Shown one piece after another: positions 32,303 through 44,557 of a stretch of 64,000 nt of DNA (its first letter is position 1; every line of letters starts with the position of its first letter). The DNA comes from Lactuca virosa (lineage: Eukaryota > Streptophyta > Magnoliopsida > Asterales > Asteraceae), in NCBI GenBank assembly GCA_928212115.1, contig CAKMRJ010001112.1, positions 402,058,216 to 402,122,215 on the forward strand. Direction: 5' to 3'. The notes beneath the pieces were generated by a model. The model did no database searches. It had not been told where the DNA came from and saw nothing but the letters and a program-made list of their open reading frames with translations. The translations under genes were made by a program, and so were the position numbers.

Positions 32303-34754
32303 TTAGTTAGATTTGGGAACCCATTCCATAGTGACAATGGGTTGACCATTTTCATTTATACACGGAACTTCTTGCCATAACATATTCTTTGAATCAAATA
32401 ATGTACTTGAAGATTTTAAAGGACGGTGAGGTGATTGGGCCGCTGGACCTTTGGGCACCCATCTATAATCAGGTTTAAGAATTTTATTACTGACATAGAT
32501 GGGGGATTTGACATTTGATTTTGAAGTCCTTTTGTCTTTTGTGTTTAACCTTTTGGGTATCCATCTTTGGTTAGATGATAACCTATGAGATGACTTTGGA
32601 GACACCGTTCTCAGTTTGACCAATTTCGATTTCGCCAAAGTATGTCTTGAATTTTGTTTCAAAATCTTCTTGTTTTTATTTTCTTCGATAGTCTGATTTC
32701 GACCCTTATTTGCATTCCAATCACCATCACTAGAACGTGACCTCGAGGAATTTCTTTTCAGAGATCTTCCTCGTGATACGTTCTGCCTACCTTGTGCATA
32801 GTATGAAACATATGCACGATTTGGCAGTTTCTGGCAATATGTCCTGGTGTTCCACAGTGGAAACAAGTATGTTTCTTCATGAAAAAGCTGTTGCTGTTTG
32901 TTCTTGGTTTCATGTCCAGATTGTGTCCACAAGTACACGAGCAGTTTGCAGTCTGTTTGACTTGTTTTGGTGGACTAAATTTACTAACAACAGGTCCATT
33001 AGTATTAGAATTCACAACCACATCATCACAAACATTTGAAACAAAAGAAGTATCAGTTTTTAAAGCAACATTGTTTGAACAAACAATCTAATCAACTAAA
33101 ATAGCAGTATCAACTTTCAAAGCATTATTTTTAAAAGTAGTGTCATTTTTCAAAATAAAAACACTTTCTCCATCCTCTTTCCTGTTTTGAACTAGGGGTT
33201 CATCTGCATGTGAGGTAGAAACGTTAGTATCGTTCACCTTATCATTATTTACTGGCACAACTACAACAGATTTTCCATACTGTAGGTGTGCTTCTGTTCC
33301 TATTTCTTCTTAAGTCAGAGGACTAAAAGTGTAGTTGTCATTGAATGGTGGAGGAACACTATCATAGGCAAGACCTACATTCTTTTTACCTTGCCATTTA
33401 AGTTGTTTTTCAATCATAGTCTCAACTTTCTTACTTGACACATCAAATTTTTTAAAATTAAAATCTGCATTTTCGAACTTATTTTTCAATGTGTCAAGCT
33501 TGGCAGTTAAACTGACAATCTTTTCTTGAGCATAATCGTAGCGTTCACATTTAGTGCCATATTCTTCTTGAAGTTTTCTAAAATCCTTGGTTTTGGCCTC
33601 TAATTTTTCTTTTAAAGGTTTTTGAGCCTTTATGAGAGTATAGCCTTCATATTTAAGGTCCTCAATTTCCCTAATTAATAGTTCATTTTGATCACGATAA
33701 TGATTAATTTTATCACTACAGGTTTGAGAACATGGAGTTTGACTAACCTCTTTTGTGGTAGGTGTAGTAGAGACCATGAAGGCGAATTGCAGTTCCATCA
33801 TCTCTTCTTCGGCTTCTTCCACCCTTGAATTCTCACTGATCTGTGCCAAGTTTGCTGCTTCATGTCCTGTCAGATTCAGCGCCTGCATTTGATCCTCCCA
33901 ACTGAAGCTTTGTGCCACTATTGCCAAGTTAGTTGTTTCATTGTTGGCTGCAGCTCCTCATTTGTTTCCTGCAGGCACCAGCGTCCTATCGAGATTGTTC
34001 CTGGTGTCTGGCTTGGTACATTCACGAGCAAAATGACCCGGCTCGTGACAGTTGAAGCATCAGAGCTTGCTGCTGTTGAACCCTACCTTCTTTTCCACGT
34101 TCATTCCCCAATTATTCTTCCCTATGCGCTAGGTAAACTTATTTGCCCTAAATACAACCATAGCAATTTTCCACATGATGTCCATCTCTTCCACGTCCTT
34201 AGGGTGAATCTAATCAAGTTCTCCAACCATGATTGGAGGGACCAAGTCTCCTGCCAATATTGCGTTATAACAGTTCATAAACCCAGCCATCAGAGCCATG
34301 TTTTCCTCAGCTTCTTTTGGAATTGATGAAGGCTGAGTTGTGGCTGTGATTTTAGAGTTTGAGCCAGAAGACCTTGAGGATGTCAGATGTTGATGGGGCA
34401 CATCAGGATGAGCATAATAAGTTTGTTGGGCAGAGAAGGCATTGTTTGATGAGATTCCTAGATTGGCTGTAGAGTAAGAATTCACATGGTTGATTTCACG
34501 TTGCTTATCATCCATGTCACAAGCCTTGATTATGGCCATCACTTCAGCAGGGCTAAGTTTTCTCAGATCCCTAGTCTTCTTGATTATGGCCACATTCATG
34601 TCCCAACTGTGTGGAAGAGAATTCAGCAACTTCTTGTTGATCTCAGTGCGTGGTAGACTTATCCCAGCCGTGCTCATCTCTGTGGTGAGAGTAACAAATC
34701 TTTGAAGCTGAGCTTCAAGAGACTCCCCTAAGACATGATTAAACATGTTGAACC
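32303..34754 (-). pseudogene. Copia-E gag, C-terminal part with coiled coil and two CCHC knuckles
   Basis: Right to left: capsid remainder (34754-34210), a CCHC knuckle CFNCHEPGHFAREC in another frame near 34060-34020, a 205-aa frame 33927-33310 rich in Lys, Glu and Leu heptad-like spacing that predicts a coiled coil, a second knuckle CFHCGTPGHIARNC near 32875-32835, and a basic Ser/Arg/Lys-rich tail (32760-32303). The long coiled-coil extension fits Sirevirus-type Gag. At least three frame breaks occur. The right edge is the Gypsy-F insertion at 34755. Confidence 0.82.
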
Positions 34755-36645
34755 GGTAACATCCTGTTTCGGATCGTCCGTGATTAGGGTTCGTGGGCTG
34801 CAAACCGGGCATGAGGAGGTCTCGGGGTTGCGACGAGTTGCTAGAAGCATAGGGCATCTCGTCACCTTTCCGTGGGTTTGAGGTTCATGGGAATCGGGGT
34901 TATATTGAGGAAGCGATGGAAGTTTGAAGTTGTGGCAGGATAAGTCCCTTATTTGAGAAAGGTGGCAGCTGAGTACGCTGGGCGTACATATGTGTACGCT
35001 TAGCGTACTCATGTGCGTGATTTTTAAGAGGAGCCACGTAGTACGCTGGGCGTACCAGAGGGTACGCTGGGCATACTAGGCACAGAGTGGAAACCCTAAC
35101 TTTTGATGTGTCCGTATATAAAGAATGAGATGGCCTCATTCCTGGCCACCATCCTCATTCAATAAACCCTCTAAAATCCTAATCCTTCGTTCATGGAGCT
35201 TGTGAGTGCATTTGAGAGCCTTGAGTGATTTTGGTGTGTTCTTGGAGTAAAGAAGGAGCTTTGGAGAAGAGGAGTGAGAAGTCCAGAGCTTGGATCTGAG
35301 CATATCTGAGTTGGAAGCTTCATATAGAGGTATAAAGCTTCAATCTTTCTCACTCTTTTGTTTTGAGCATCATATTAGAGTATTTTAGGGTTTTTGTCCG
35401 AAAAGGTGGAGACTTTATGAGATAGTGAGCTCCAGAGACTATGATCAACCCCTTTGAGTGTGATTAGCAGCGTAATGTCATAAAAATCCAACCTTGGTCG
35501 TTGGAATCAAGCCATGCATGAGTTATGAGCTTTTTGAGATAAGAGAGTGGGTGTTTTGGGTGTTTGTGACCTTTCCAGCCATGCAAAGGCTTAAAGTCAC
35601 TGACTTTATGGAGTAAGAGCCATTAGGTAGTCCAGATCTGGGATTTGAGGTAATGTCTTAACTGATTAAGACCAAGTGAGTAGAAAGAGTGGATCTGGGG
35701 AGTACGATGAACGTAATTCCTGTATGCCCCGCGTACTACCCTAGTGTCCCCGTTGGCCAATCTGGATTGTGAGTACGCTGAGCGTACCAAGGGAGGTACG
35801 CCCCGCGTAACCTCACTGTGGACTTTTGGGCTAAGTCTCATGTTGGGCCTTGAGTGTTGGGCCTGGACTATGGGCTTGTTGCAATAGAGTATTTGACCAG
35901 AGGAATATATATATTCATGCTTTGGGCCCTTGAGTTGGGCTTGCTATTTAGTTTTGAGAGTGGGCCTCGGGTGAGTCCATTTATTATTTGGGCGTTGGTG
36001 GGCCTAATGGGTTTTTGGTTATTGATGGGCTGGTTAGTGGTCCACCCTTAGACCTAATGAGTGAGAGTTTGGACTTAGTTCCTAATTGGGTTAATTGTGG
36101 GTTTGGCTCAGAGTTAGAGGCCGGTGCGCAGCAACAACGTTTTTAGGGACTGTTCTTCATCTGAGGCGAGTCTTCTCACGATACCTTACCTTGAGTGGTA
36201 CCTTTGTGTGACTGAGATGTTTATTGTGCTTATCTGTGTATTTGATATTATGCATTATGTCTTTGTGATTCATGCTGAGTATTGTTATTATGAGCTTACT
36301 GAGTTGGGACCGGAGGGTCCCACTGAGACACATAGATCGGAGGGTCTTATTGAGTTATAGCCTGGAGTGGCTATTGAGCTGTTTGTGGTATTTTGGGGAA
36401 CTCACTAAGCTTCGTGCTTGCCGTGTTATGTGCTATGTGTTTCAGGTTTTTCTTATGATCGCGGGAAGGCACCGGCTCGATTGTACACACCAGAGAAAGA
36501 GTTATGTTTTGAGGATCCTGGATTATTAATCAAACAATTATGGAGATGCGTTTTATAAACTAAATAAATGAGAATTTATGAAATGTGTTATGAGAATTAT
36601 ATGATTTTAAAATGCAAAATTTGTTTGGAAATTTACGGTGTTACA
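34755..36645 (+). repeat. Gypsy-F 5' LTR (1,891 bp)
   Basis: It starts GGTAACATCCTG, where the 3' LTR has TGTAACATCCTG, and ends ACGGTGTTACA. Inverted-repeat cluster 1, core GTACGCT-N-AGCGTAC, is at 34973-35076; TATATAAAG is at 35115-35123; cluster 2 is at 35702-35810. The terminal part matches the 3' LTR closely. Confidence 0.9.
35115..35123 (+). promoter_or_regulatory. Gypsy-F TATA-like box
   Basis: TATATAAAG within the 5' LTR, 40 bp after inverted-repeat cluster 1. It is absent from the 3' LTR because of an 800-bp deletion there. Confidence 0.65.
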
Positions 36646-36648
36646 ATT

Positions 36649-36660
36649 TGGTATCAGAGC
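36649..36660 (+). promoter_or_regulatory. Gypsy-F primer-binding site (tRNA-iMet)
   Basis: TGGTATCAGAGC begins three bases after the 5' LTR end. Confidence 0.95.
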
Positions 36661-37494
36661 CTTGGTTTGAGGGATTCGGATGCACCTTCGAGTATATTTG
36701 GACTCAAACTGAGGATTTGAGAAAAGTTTTCAAAAGAAATGATTTTTCTAAAACGAGCAAGAATTTCTAAGAGAAAAACAAGAAGGAGCAGTGTGTACAA
36801 TCAGCCAGAGCCCGAACGGTGATTTCCCAAAATACCCTTACTTATTTGTGTTATGAGTTAGTAATGAGATATTAGTGATGCATGCTAAAAGATAGGCTAG
36901 GTGTTTCATATTTTAGGGCTAGAGTTGCCTGATTTGTGATGCCTTAGCCTAGGATTGTTGCTATCTGGGTTGTGCTTTGAGTGTGTGTGGAGTAAGAGTA
37001 TCCAGCATGAATCTTTTAGATAGAGAGTTTTGAGTAGAGGAGTAATCTAGTAGATACCTAGAAGAGCATCAGAGGAGCCTACTGAGAGAGTAATTAGATA
37101 CCCGCAAGGGGTAGAGTTGCTTGAGTTCGGTGATACCTTTTGAGTGTGAGTAGAACAAGTGGAGTGGTAACCTAGAGTGGGTTTACGTGTTGGTAGAGAT
37201 TATTCGATGACCGAATGCTGCTTGCTTCGTGCTTTGTGCAACTCTTGATGATGGGAGTCAGCTACTAAATGAATATGACGGTATTCAGGAGGTAGATGAC
37301 TGGCATCATAAGGAGTTCTTCAGCAGCTGATGGCAGAGAAGTGAGGGAACCTAGGAAGAGCCTAGGGAGTGGCCTTAGTCAGATGAGTACGCAGATAGAG
37401 GAGAGTAGTCGCTGGGAAGCAACCAGGTTTAGCGGGATTGGTGGCCGAGAAGGTTGAGGAGCTACTTAGGAATTCTGGGATGATCTGTGTGGAA

Positions 37495-37555
37495 AGTACG
37501 GGTAGATGTGGCAGGTAGTATGGGCCCGTACTACTGAAAGCAGAGGACCCGTACT
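37495..37555 (+). promoter_or_regulatory. Candidate RNA dimerisation/packaging hairpin (Gypsy-F leader)
   Basis: Outer stem AGTACGGGT (37495-37503) pairs fully with ACCCGTACT (37547-37555). Apical stem GGTAGTAT (37514-37521) pairs with GTACTACT (37528-37535) through G-U wobbles at both ends, around the loop GGGCCC (37522-37527). Compared with Gypsy-B, the outer-stem mismatch is replaced by a G-C pair. It survives in an element that lost all its genes, as a cis-acting signal should. Confidence 0.62.
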
Positions 37556-37586
37556 CAAAACAGGGAGAATACCAGAGGTTCTAAGT

Positions 37587-37718
37587 AGCAGATTGAGAGG
37601 AGATAACATTGTTCGGGTACCATGATTCATAGCAGATTGAAAGGAGATAACATGGTTCAGGTACCATGATTCATAGCAGATTGAGAGGTGATCACATGGT
37701 TCGAGTACCATGATTCGT
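37587..37718 (+). repeat. 44-bp tandem repeat, three copies (Gypsy-F interior)
   Basis: Units begin AGCAGATTGA at 37587, 37631 and 37675; each ends near GTACCATGATTC and differs by a few bases. Confidence 0.92.
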
Positions 37719-39584
37719 GGCGGTTAGTGCTTCGGGTTTTACCAGTTGTCCCGTAGTGGTTGATTAGTCTGAGATCATCAGATGATAGAGTGTGGGGCTA
37801 GAGGGCCATGCCGAGCAAGTTTTAATGGAGTATACCTTGAAAGGGAAATCGAGTTCGATTCCGAGGGATTTTATTGGTGAGATGCTAGTTGGAGTCGTAA
37901 GGCTCAGGGATGAGTAGCGATGATGCTTATTCGAGGATCGAGGTCTGAGTCGAGCCATCGGCTGATGGATGAGACGTCACCTTCTGTGGCAAGAGTTGCG
38001 TTGTTTTCGTTTCTAGGAGAAGCGAAGGAGATATCGAGTTTCCGGTTTCCGATTTCAGAGTTTGGAGGTAAACCACGTGGGGTAGCATATGGTGGTGAGA
38101 TTTTCATCAGAGTATTTGGGCAGTTTGTCTGCTGAGAGGTATTTCTTGTACCATGGAGTCATTAGTGGAGGCTGAGATGGAAGAGACCCAGGAAGGTTCC
38201 TTTATGAGTGTGACATGCTTTTAGCAACAGTTTCAGGTGGTTAAGAGGAATATATCGGGGCGGTGTCCCTCGTTGTTATGTTGTGTATCGGTTGCGAGAG
38301 TGTGGTCTCGTGCTTCGATGATGATTCCCGTGTTGGGAGGCTGGTCGAGGAGTCAGAGACAAGGTGTGTGATAGTGCATTATTTCCGGACTAAGGGTCAG
38401 GGTTATTTCGGAACAGTTGAGGTATCCGGCGGTGTGTTAGTCTGAGGTTTCGAGATGACCAGAGGCAGTCAAGTTGGGAGGATTATGAGATTATTGTCTG
38501 AGTTACAGGATATTTGGAGTCACTTGGTTTCCATCGGGAAGACCATTGAGTGTTTGCGTGGTACATTCCAAGAGTCAAGTGTGATGTACCTGGTGGAAAC
38601 AGTTTACGAAGTAAATTGTTGGTATGCCGATTGGTGATGGTTCGAACCCTGAGTGGGGGAGAACTGGGTATTCAATTGAGAAGATCAGCAATTCGTTCAA
38701 CTGCAACTGATTATGGAAATCTACGGTGCGGACACATGAAACCTAGGATATTGGTGGATGCGGCGAGGTGCGAGGCGGGATGATGTATGAGTATGTGCTT
38801 AAGGAAGGATGAGTGAATCCACGGCAGGTGGCCGTTGGTCAGAGGATTTATTATGGCTAGAGATTTTTTTTCGGGTTTGCAAATGTTGAGTTCGAGGCGG
38901 ATGAGTCGTGGAGTTCAGGGTGCAATAGCTGAGATTTGCGGGTATGGGTATAGATTGTAACCTATACTCCAGAAGAGGGCAACAGTTGGTTTGTCGACCA
39001 ATTTCAGACTCGGTATGAGTGGTTCGTATGGGCGGTGATCAGTAGAGGGTGGAGCTTCAGATTTTCGTCAATGAGTATTCAGTCGTTCATGATTCCTCCG
39101 TGTTTCAATTTGGGAGATGGGAGTATTTCGAGGTTTCGAGTTGTGTAAGTGAAAGATCACTGGTAAAGTCAAGACCGCGTGAGACGCTGTGATGGTGTAC
39201 CGAGGTACCCGAGTATGATGTCCTAATTTTTGGTCATGTTAAGACTCAAGTTGTGAGATGGCGAGTGGAGTACCGAGTGATTTTGTTCCAGTGGGAACCC
39301 ATCAGTTAATTGTCACCGGAGTGAGACTGTCTAAGGGTGTATCTATACTGAGACTAGTGCCTTGCCGCGAGAACTTACAGAAGTGGTGGTGCATAAGCTG
39401 GGTGGGTGTAAGCACCTATCTATGTTGAGCTGTGGGACATGAGTTGGTAAACTCAGTGTGGTGATGACTTGATGATGAGGTTATGGGGTGATAAGGGAGC
39501 AAGTGGATCCGGGTGGGAGTAATCGCTTGGGATTATCAGGAAAAACCGTGGAGTGAGCCCATGGTAAGTCAGTGAGCGAGAGAG

Positions 39585-39910
39585 TGTTGTAAGACTACGG
39601 GGAGCCGTAGCATCCATGAGTAAGTGGAAGAGAGTGTCGTGATACTACGGGGAGCCGTAGTATTCACTGGATAGTGGGAGAGGACTGTGATACTGCGGGG
39701 AGCCATGGTATTCACTAGTCAGCTAGAGAGTGTCGTGATACTGCGGGGAGCCGTAGTATTCACTGGTTAAGGCGAGAATGTTGTGATACTGCGGGGAGCC
39801 GTAGCATTCACGAGTCAGTGGGAGGGTGTCGCAAGTCTGCGGGGGGAACCGTAGCACTTAGTAGTCGATAAGGGTGAATATTGTTCTGTCGGGATCTATA
39901 GTATTGACTA
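39585..39910 (+). repeat. About 49-bp tandem array with CTACGG-GGAG-CCGTAG hairpin cores
   Basis: Six to seven diverged units with GGGAGCC cores near 39599, 39650, 39698, 39746, 39793 and 39842. The core is a 6-bp inverted repeat around GGAG; in some units the left arm reads CTGCGG. Unit boundaries are approximate. Confidence 0.85.
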
Positions 39911-41040
39911 GTCAGAGTATGGCGCAGAGGAGTTCCTAGGCTTGGGTAGCCTTACCACTTGAGTCTTCGGGAGCCTGGTTGTCGGACCAGGGGCAAGCCG
40001 GGGCTATCCGTATCGGTTGGGAATCGTTGTATCCCTGGGATGAGGAGGGATTATCGTAATCGGAAGGAATTGAAGAGATGGTGTGTGCATAAATTCGCGA
40101 ATTTTGGGTCATGAGTTGAGTACCAGATTGGAAATGAGTGGTTCCAATTCTGCTATTGAATCAGACTCTCGAGCTCGAGTCTGGATCCATTCGTGTATTG
40201 AATAGGCGAGATGAGGTTTTGGATTCGTGGATGGGTTTCATTTTGAGGGGGGTATTGACATCCATCTAATATCTTAGGCCGGAGTGGATCAGTTTCGTTG
40301 GTATGCGAAGTTCCGCGAGATGTAGTGAACTAGTAGGTGGTAGACGGAAGTGGTCGGAAATGAGACGATTTCAGGTGAGGTTGTAGTATTCGCTTGAGGT
40401 AAAGCGAACTTCGTGACTTGTGTGTCGCGATGAGCCGAGATAGTTATTGTGAGAAGGAAGTCGGTGAGACGATTTCGGTATGCAATGAGTAACCTTTGGA
40501 GGTTCATCTTTTGGGCCGGGAGCTGACCCGATGCTCAGTGTTAAAGGGGATATTTGAGAGGGAGCTGGGGATTATGTCTATAGATGTCAGAGGATACTTC
40601 CAAGCGAGCATGATCTTTTCTTGTGTTTGAGTTTTGGGGTTCTTTCCTTCTGATGAGTTCTGATGGCTGTTCAGGCGGTGGGTCCTTAGGGGATTATGAC
40701 CTTTTCCGTTCCTTTTGAGTTGCGATCGGGATCGTTTAGAGAATCAGAGTTGGAAGAGTGTTCTTAGAGTCTGTTAGTAGATGGCCGATTAACGTGATAT
40801 TTTTGCGAGGGTGGTCTGGCAGAGAGACAGACCACTAGAGTTTTCAAGTTCTGGAGAGTCAGATCGAGTACCGCAGCGGCAGTTGGGTCTGTCCTTCTTT
40901 GGGGTCGGGAGTCCCTGGCGGGTTCAGGTGCTTTTGGATGAGATTGTTGTAGGATGTGAGGTCCTTTTGGTGGTGTTTCTCGGGTTTGGGTTCCATCTAT
41001 GTGTTGATAAGGAGCGATTTCGAGGGCGAAATCTAAGTCA

Positions 41041-41053
41041 AGTGGGGGAGAAT
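41041..41053 (+). promoter_or_regulatory. Gypsy-F polypurine tract
   Basis: AGTGGGGGAGAAT lies directly before the 3' LTR start at 41054, as in Gypsy-A. Confidence 0.9.
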
Positions 41054-42104
41054 TGTAACATCCTGTTTCGGATCGTCCGTGATTAGGGTTCGTGGGCTGC
41101 AAACCGGGCATGAGGAGATCTCAGGGTTCGTCACCTTTCTGTGGGTTTGAGGTTCATGGGAATCTGTGGAGTACGATGAGCGTAATTCCTGTATGCCCCG
41201 CGTACTACCTCAGTGTCCCCGTTGGCCAATCTGGATTGTGAGTACGCTGAGCGTACCAAGGGAGGTACGCCCTGCGTAACCTCACTGTGGACTTTTGGGC
41301 TAAGTCTCATGTTGGGCCTTGAGTGTTGGGCCTGGATTATGGGCTTGTTGCAATAGAGTATTGGACCAGAGGAATATATATATTCATGCTTTGGGCCCTT
41401 GAGTTGGGCTTGCTATTTAGTTTTGAGAGTGGGCCTCGGGTGAGTCCATTTATTATTTAGGCGTTGGTGGGCCCAATGGGTTTTTGGTTATTGATGGGCT
41501 GGTTAGTGGTCCACCCTTAGACCTAATGAGTGAGAGTTTGGACTTAGTTCCTAATTGGGTTAATTGTGGGTTTGGCTCAGAGTTAGAGGCCGGTGCGCAA
41601 CAACAACGTTTTTAGGGGCTGTTCTTCATCCGAGGTGAGTCTTCTCACGATACCTTACCTTGAGTGGTACCTTTGTGTGACTGAGATGTTTATTGTGCTT
41701 ATCTGTGTATTTGATATTCTGCATTATGTCTTTGTGATTCATGCTGAGTATTGTTATTATGAGCTTACTGAGTTGGGACCGGAGGGTCCCACTGAGACAC
41801 ATAGACCGGAGGGTCTTATTGAGTTATAGTCTGGAGTGGCTATTGAGCTGTTTGTGGTATTTTGGGGAACTCACTAAGCTTCGTGCTTGCCGTGTTATGT
41901 GCTATGTGTTTCAGGTTTTTCTTATTATCGCGGAAAGGTACCGGCTCGATTGTACACACCAGAGAAAGAGTTATGTTTTGAGGATCCTGGATTATTAATC
42001 AAACAATTATGGAGATGCGTTTTGTAAACTAAATAAATGAGAAATGCGTTATGAGAATTATATGATTTTAAAATGATTTTTTTTTGGAAATTTACGGTGT
42101 TACA
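41054..42104 (+). repeat. Gypsy-F 3' LTR (1,051 bp, internally deleted)
   Basis: It matches the 5' LTR at both ends but lacks about 800 bp (corresponding to 34894-35695) and a second segment of about 30 bp near 41133. The deletion removed inverted-repeat cluster 1 and the TATA-like box; cluster 2 is kept (about 41171-41277). Confidence 0.9.
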
Positions 42105-42109
42105 GAACC

Positions 42110-42532
42110 TCTGTCGGAGCAGGTCCTGTCTACTTTGTCTCATGTCCTCATTCCCTTCATAAACCTCAATTAATGCCTCCCATAGATCCTTTGCAGACTC
42201 ATATTGCCTAAAGCCTTGGGTAATTTCAGGAGATAGGGCCATTGTAAGAGTGGCAAGAGCTCTGTCATGTTCTTCAACCTTTTCAAAATCCTCATCCGTG
42301 TAGTTTTCTATCTTCTTATCAATAATGGTCGAATCTTCATCACTCAAGGCAGTGGTAATCCTGACTGGACCTCTGAGAATGCTCCTCTATATTTTTGTTC
42401 CTTCATTTTAATGTATTTCTCAATTCTGAATTTCCATTCCGGAAATCCATCAGCCGACAAAAGTCGAGGAATACGAGTGGTAGTCCCCATAATAGAGTCC
42501 AACTCTTGATGCATTGAACTGGTGTATTCCAT
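42110..42532 (-). pseudogene. Copia-E gag, N-terminal part
   Basis: The minus-strand frame starts at ATG 42532 and shows the gag N-terminus with PRLLSADGFPEWKFRIEKYI near residue 25. A frameshift near 42345 moves to a second frame ending in LWEALIEVYEGNEDMRQSRQ, characteristic of copia gag. Gypsy-F interrupts it at 42105, and gag resumes at 34754. Confidence 0.85.
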
Positions 42533-43037
42533 TTTAATTAAATGGAACCGAAAATGTCAAAAAGAAACTTAAGGTTTAACCGAAAACAAAAATCAACAAT
42601 GAGTTGACCGAAAACTCCAAGAATTATTGACTGAAAACGGATGATTTCGGTCAAGAATCTACACCGAAAAGACTAAATTTTTCGAACAGATTTAGGTCCA
42701 AGCGTTGACCGAAAACTCAGGCTTTGACCAGATTAACACCGTAAACCCTTTAAAATGATGCAACCGAAAACCTTGACTTATTATTTAAATAGAATTCGAC
42801 AATCCCTTAAATTTCATGAATTAGATGATAACAATCCAAATTCAGTCCCGATAAATCAGAAGAATACGCCCAAAAATTCCGATGAACACGAAGAACACTA
42901 AGAACACATTTATGAAGAACACATGAAGAATAATCAATGAGGATCTAACTTTTTTTAGATTTATTGATTAAACCAATGCTCCCAAAAATAGCCAAAACGA
43001 TTCCAAAGTCCTTGAATACGATTGATACATGTTCCAA
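42533..43037 (-). other. Copia-E 5' leader
   Basis: About 500 bp between PBS and gag ATG, AT-rich, with repeated TGACCGAAAAC-like words and no supported frame. Confidence 0.65.
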
Positions 43038-43049
43038 GCTCTGATACCA
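43038..43049 (-). promoter_or_regulatory. Copia-E primer-binding site (tRNA-iMet)
   Basis: Minus strand TGGTATCAGAGC, two bases from the 5' LTR edge at 43052. Confidence 0.93.
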
Positions 43050-43051
43050 AT

Positions 43052-43522
<471 letters not shown>

Positions 43523-43527
43523 GATTG

Positions 43528-43753
43528 TGTCCTTGTCACAGACTCTTGATATGAGATTTTAAGAATATCAGTTTTCCGATGTTGTTTTGAAGTATAAATG
43601 GATTAATATTGTTGGAAGTACGTTTTGATTTTGAAATGTTATTTGAATAATTGAAACTTAACAGTTTTGGTTAATTAATGAATTTAATGGTTTTTATTAT
43701 AAATATAAATGTTTTCAAAAGTTTAAATTTATTGTAACTTTTCGGACGTTATA
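43528..43753 (+). repeat. Gypsy-C 5' LTR, part 3
   Basis: It aligns with about 50239-50464 of the 3' LTR and ends GGACGTTATA. Both Gypsy-C LTRs end in TATA rather than TACA, so this was so before insertion. Confidence 0.85.
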
Positions 43754-43756
43754 AGT

Positions 43757-43768
43757 TGGTATCAGAGC
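43757..43768 (+). promoter_or_regulatory. Gypsy-C primer-binding site (tRNA-iMet)
   Basis: TGGTATCAGAGC starts three bases after the 5' LTR end. The Copia-E insertion lies upstream in the LTR, so PBS and leader stayed joined. Confidence 0.93.
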
Positions 43769-44382
43769 ACATCTTGAGCGAATCAGACACATCTCAGTGT
43801 GTTTAAACTCAAGTTTGCGGCTTGGAAATATTTTCTTTAAAAAGTTTGTAAAAGAAAAAAGAAAATTTTGGTGACAAGGATCGAGTACGCACCATGTACA
43901 GTCAGCCGAAGCCAAAGGAAAAGGATTTAATTGTTTTAATGTGAATTATTGCTTTCTAGAACATAAGATGTATGTGTACTAGATAGCCTATTACTTTCAT
44001 GCCATGTTGTATGCCTACTATATGTCACTTGGAACTTATGCTAGCACTGATAGCTTGTTTAGTGAATGCTTTAGGTTGTATGCAATAGGAGCCAAATAGA
44101 CTAAGAATGTCCGATTTATCCTAGTGCGTAACTCTTGTTTGAGTCCAACCCTTCTGGTGCGGAATTCGATATTCGAATGATTATCTGGCTTCACGTTGTG
44201 TATGACTGTGCATTTATTTGGCAACACTTCAGTGCTGGAGGAGCCTCCTTGTGGATTAGAGTAGAGGAATGAAAATGAAACCATTACACTAGGAAAGGAT
44301 ATAAATTGCTAGTGTAGAGATTATATATGATAGAAATTGATGGAAAGGAGTGAATTGGACAGTCTAGAATGGATCTTGAAAC

Positions 44383-44447
44383 GAACATGCATAGGTGTGA
44401 AAGAGAGTAGTAGAGCTCCTACCATCTGAAGCACAAGATCCATGTTC
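44383..44447 (+). promoter_or_regulatory. Candidate RNA dimerisation/packaging hairpin (Gypsy-C leader)
   Basis: Outer stem GAACATG (44383-44389) pairs fully with CATGTTC (44441-44447). Apical stem GTAG (44407-44410) pairs with CTAC (44419-44422), enclosing TAGAGCTC, which contains the self-complementary GAGCTC. Sequence differs from Gypsy-B and -F at most paired positions, yet pairing and a palindromic loop remain. It lies 110 bp before the gag ATG, like the others. Confidence 0.55.
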
Positions 44448-44557
44448 AGGTCGGGAGAAGTCACAGAAGGTCCAAGGAGCTGAGAGTGGTAATATTGTTA
44501 TGATTATTGGTGTATTAATAAATTGTAGCAATCTTAAGTCTTCCTATTTGATTGAGG

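Larger units (their letters stand above)
36661..41040 (+). other. Gypsy-F interior without supported coding regions
   Basis: No frame longer than about 90 codons is supported, and no gag, protease, RT or integrase motif was found. Present are the leader block shared with Gypsy-B (37200-37555), a 3 x 44-bp tandem repeat (37587-37718), a short match to the gypsy protease end around 38650, an array of about 49-bp units (39585-39910), and the pol-terminal relic near 41020. Gag is absent, not just broken: no counterpart of the MVTTR start is found. Confidence 0.7.
34755..42104 (+). mobile_element. Gypsy-F: large non-autonomous LTR element (7,350 bp)
   Basis: LTRs lie at 34755-36645 and 41054-42104, with PBS and PPT. 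The perfect target duplication GAACC is at 34750-34754 and 42105-42109, in the gag of Copia-E. The first LTR base is G instead of T. The 4.4-kb interior lacks recognisable gag, RT or integrase, though its 3' end (GATTTCGAGGGCGAAATC near 41020) resembles the chromovirus pol end. It is best called a LARD-like derivative of the Gypsy-A/B/C group that needs enzymes in trans. Confidence 0.88.
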
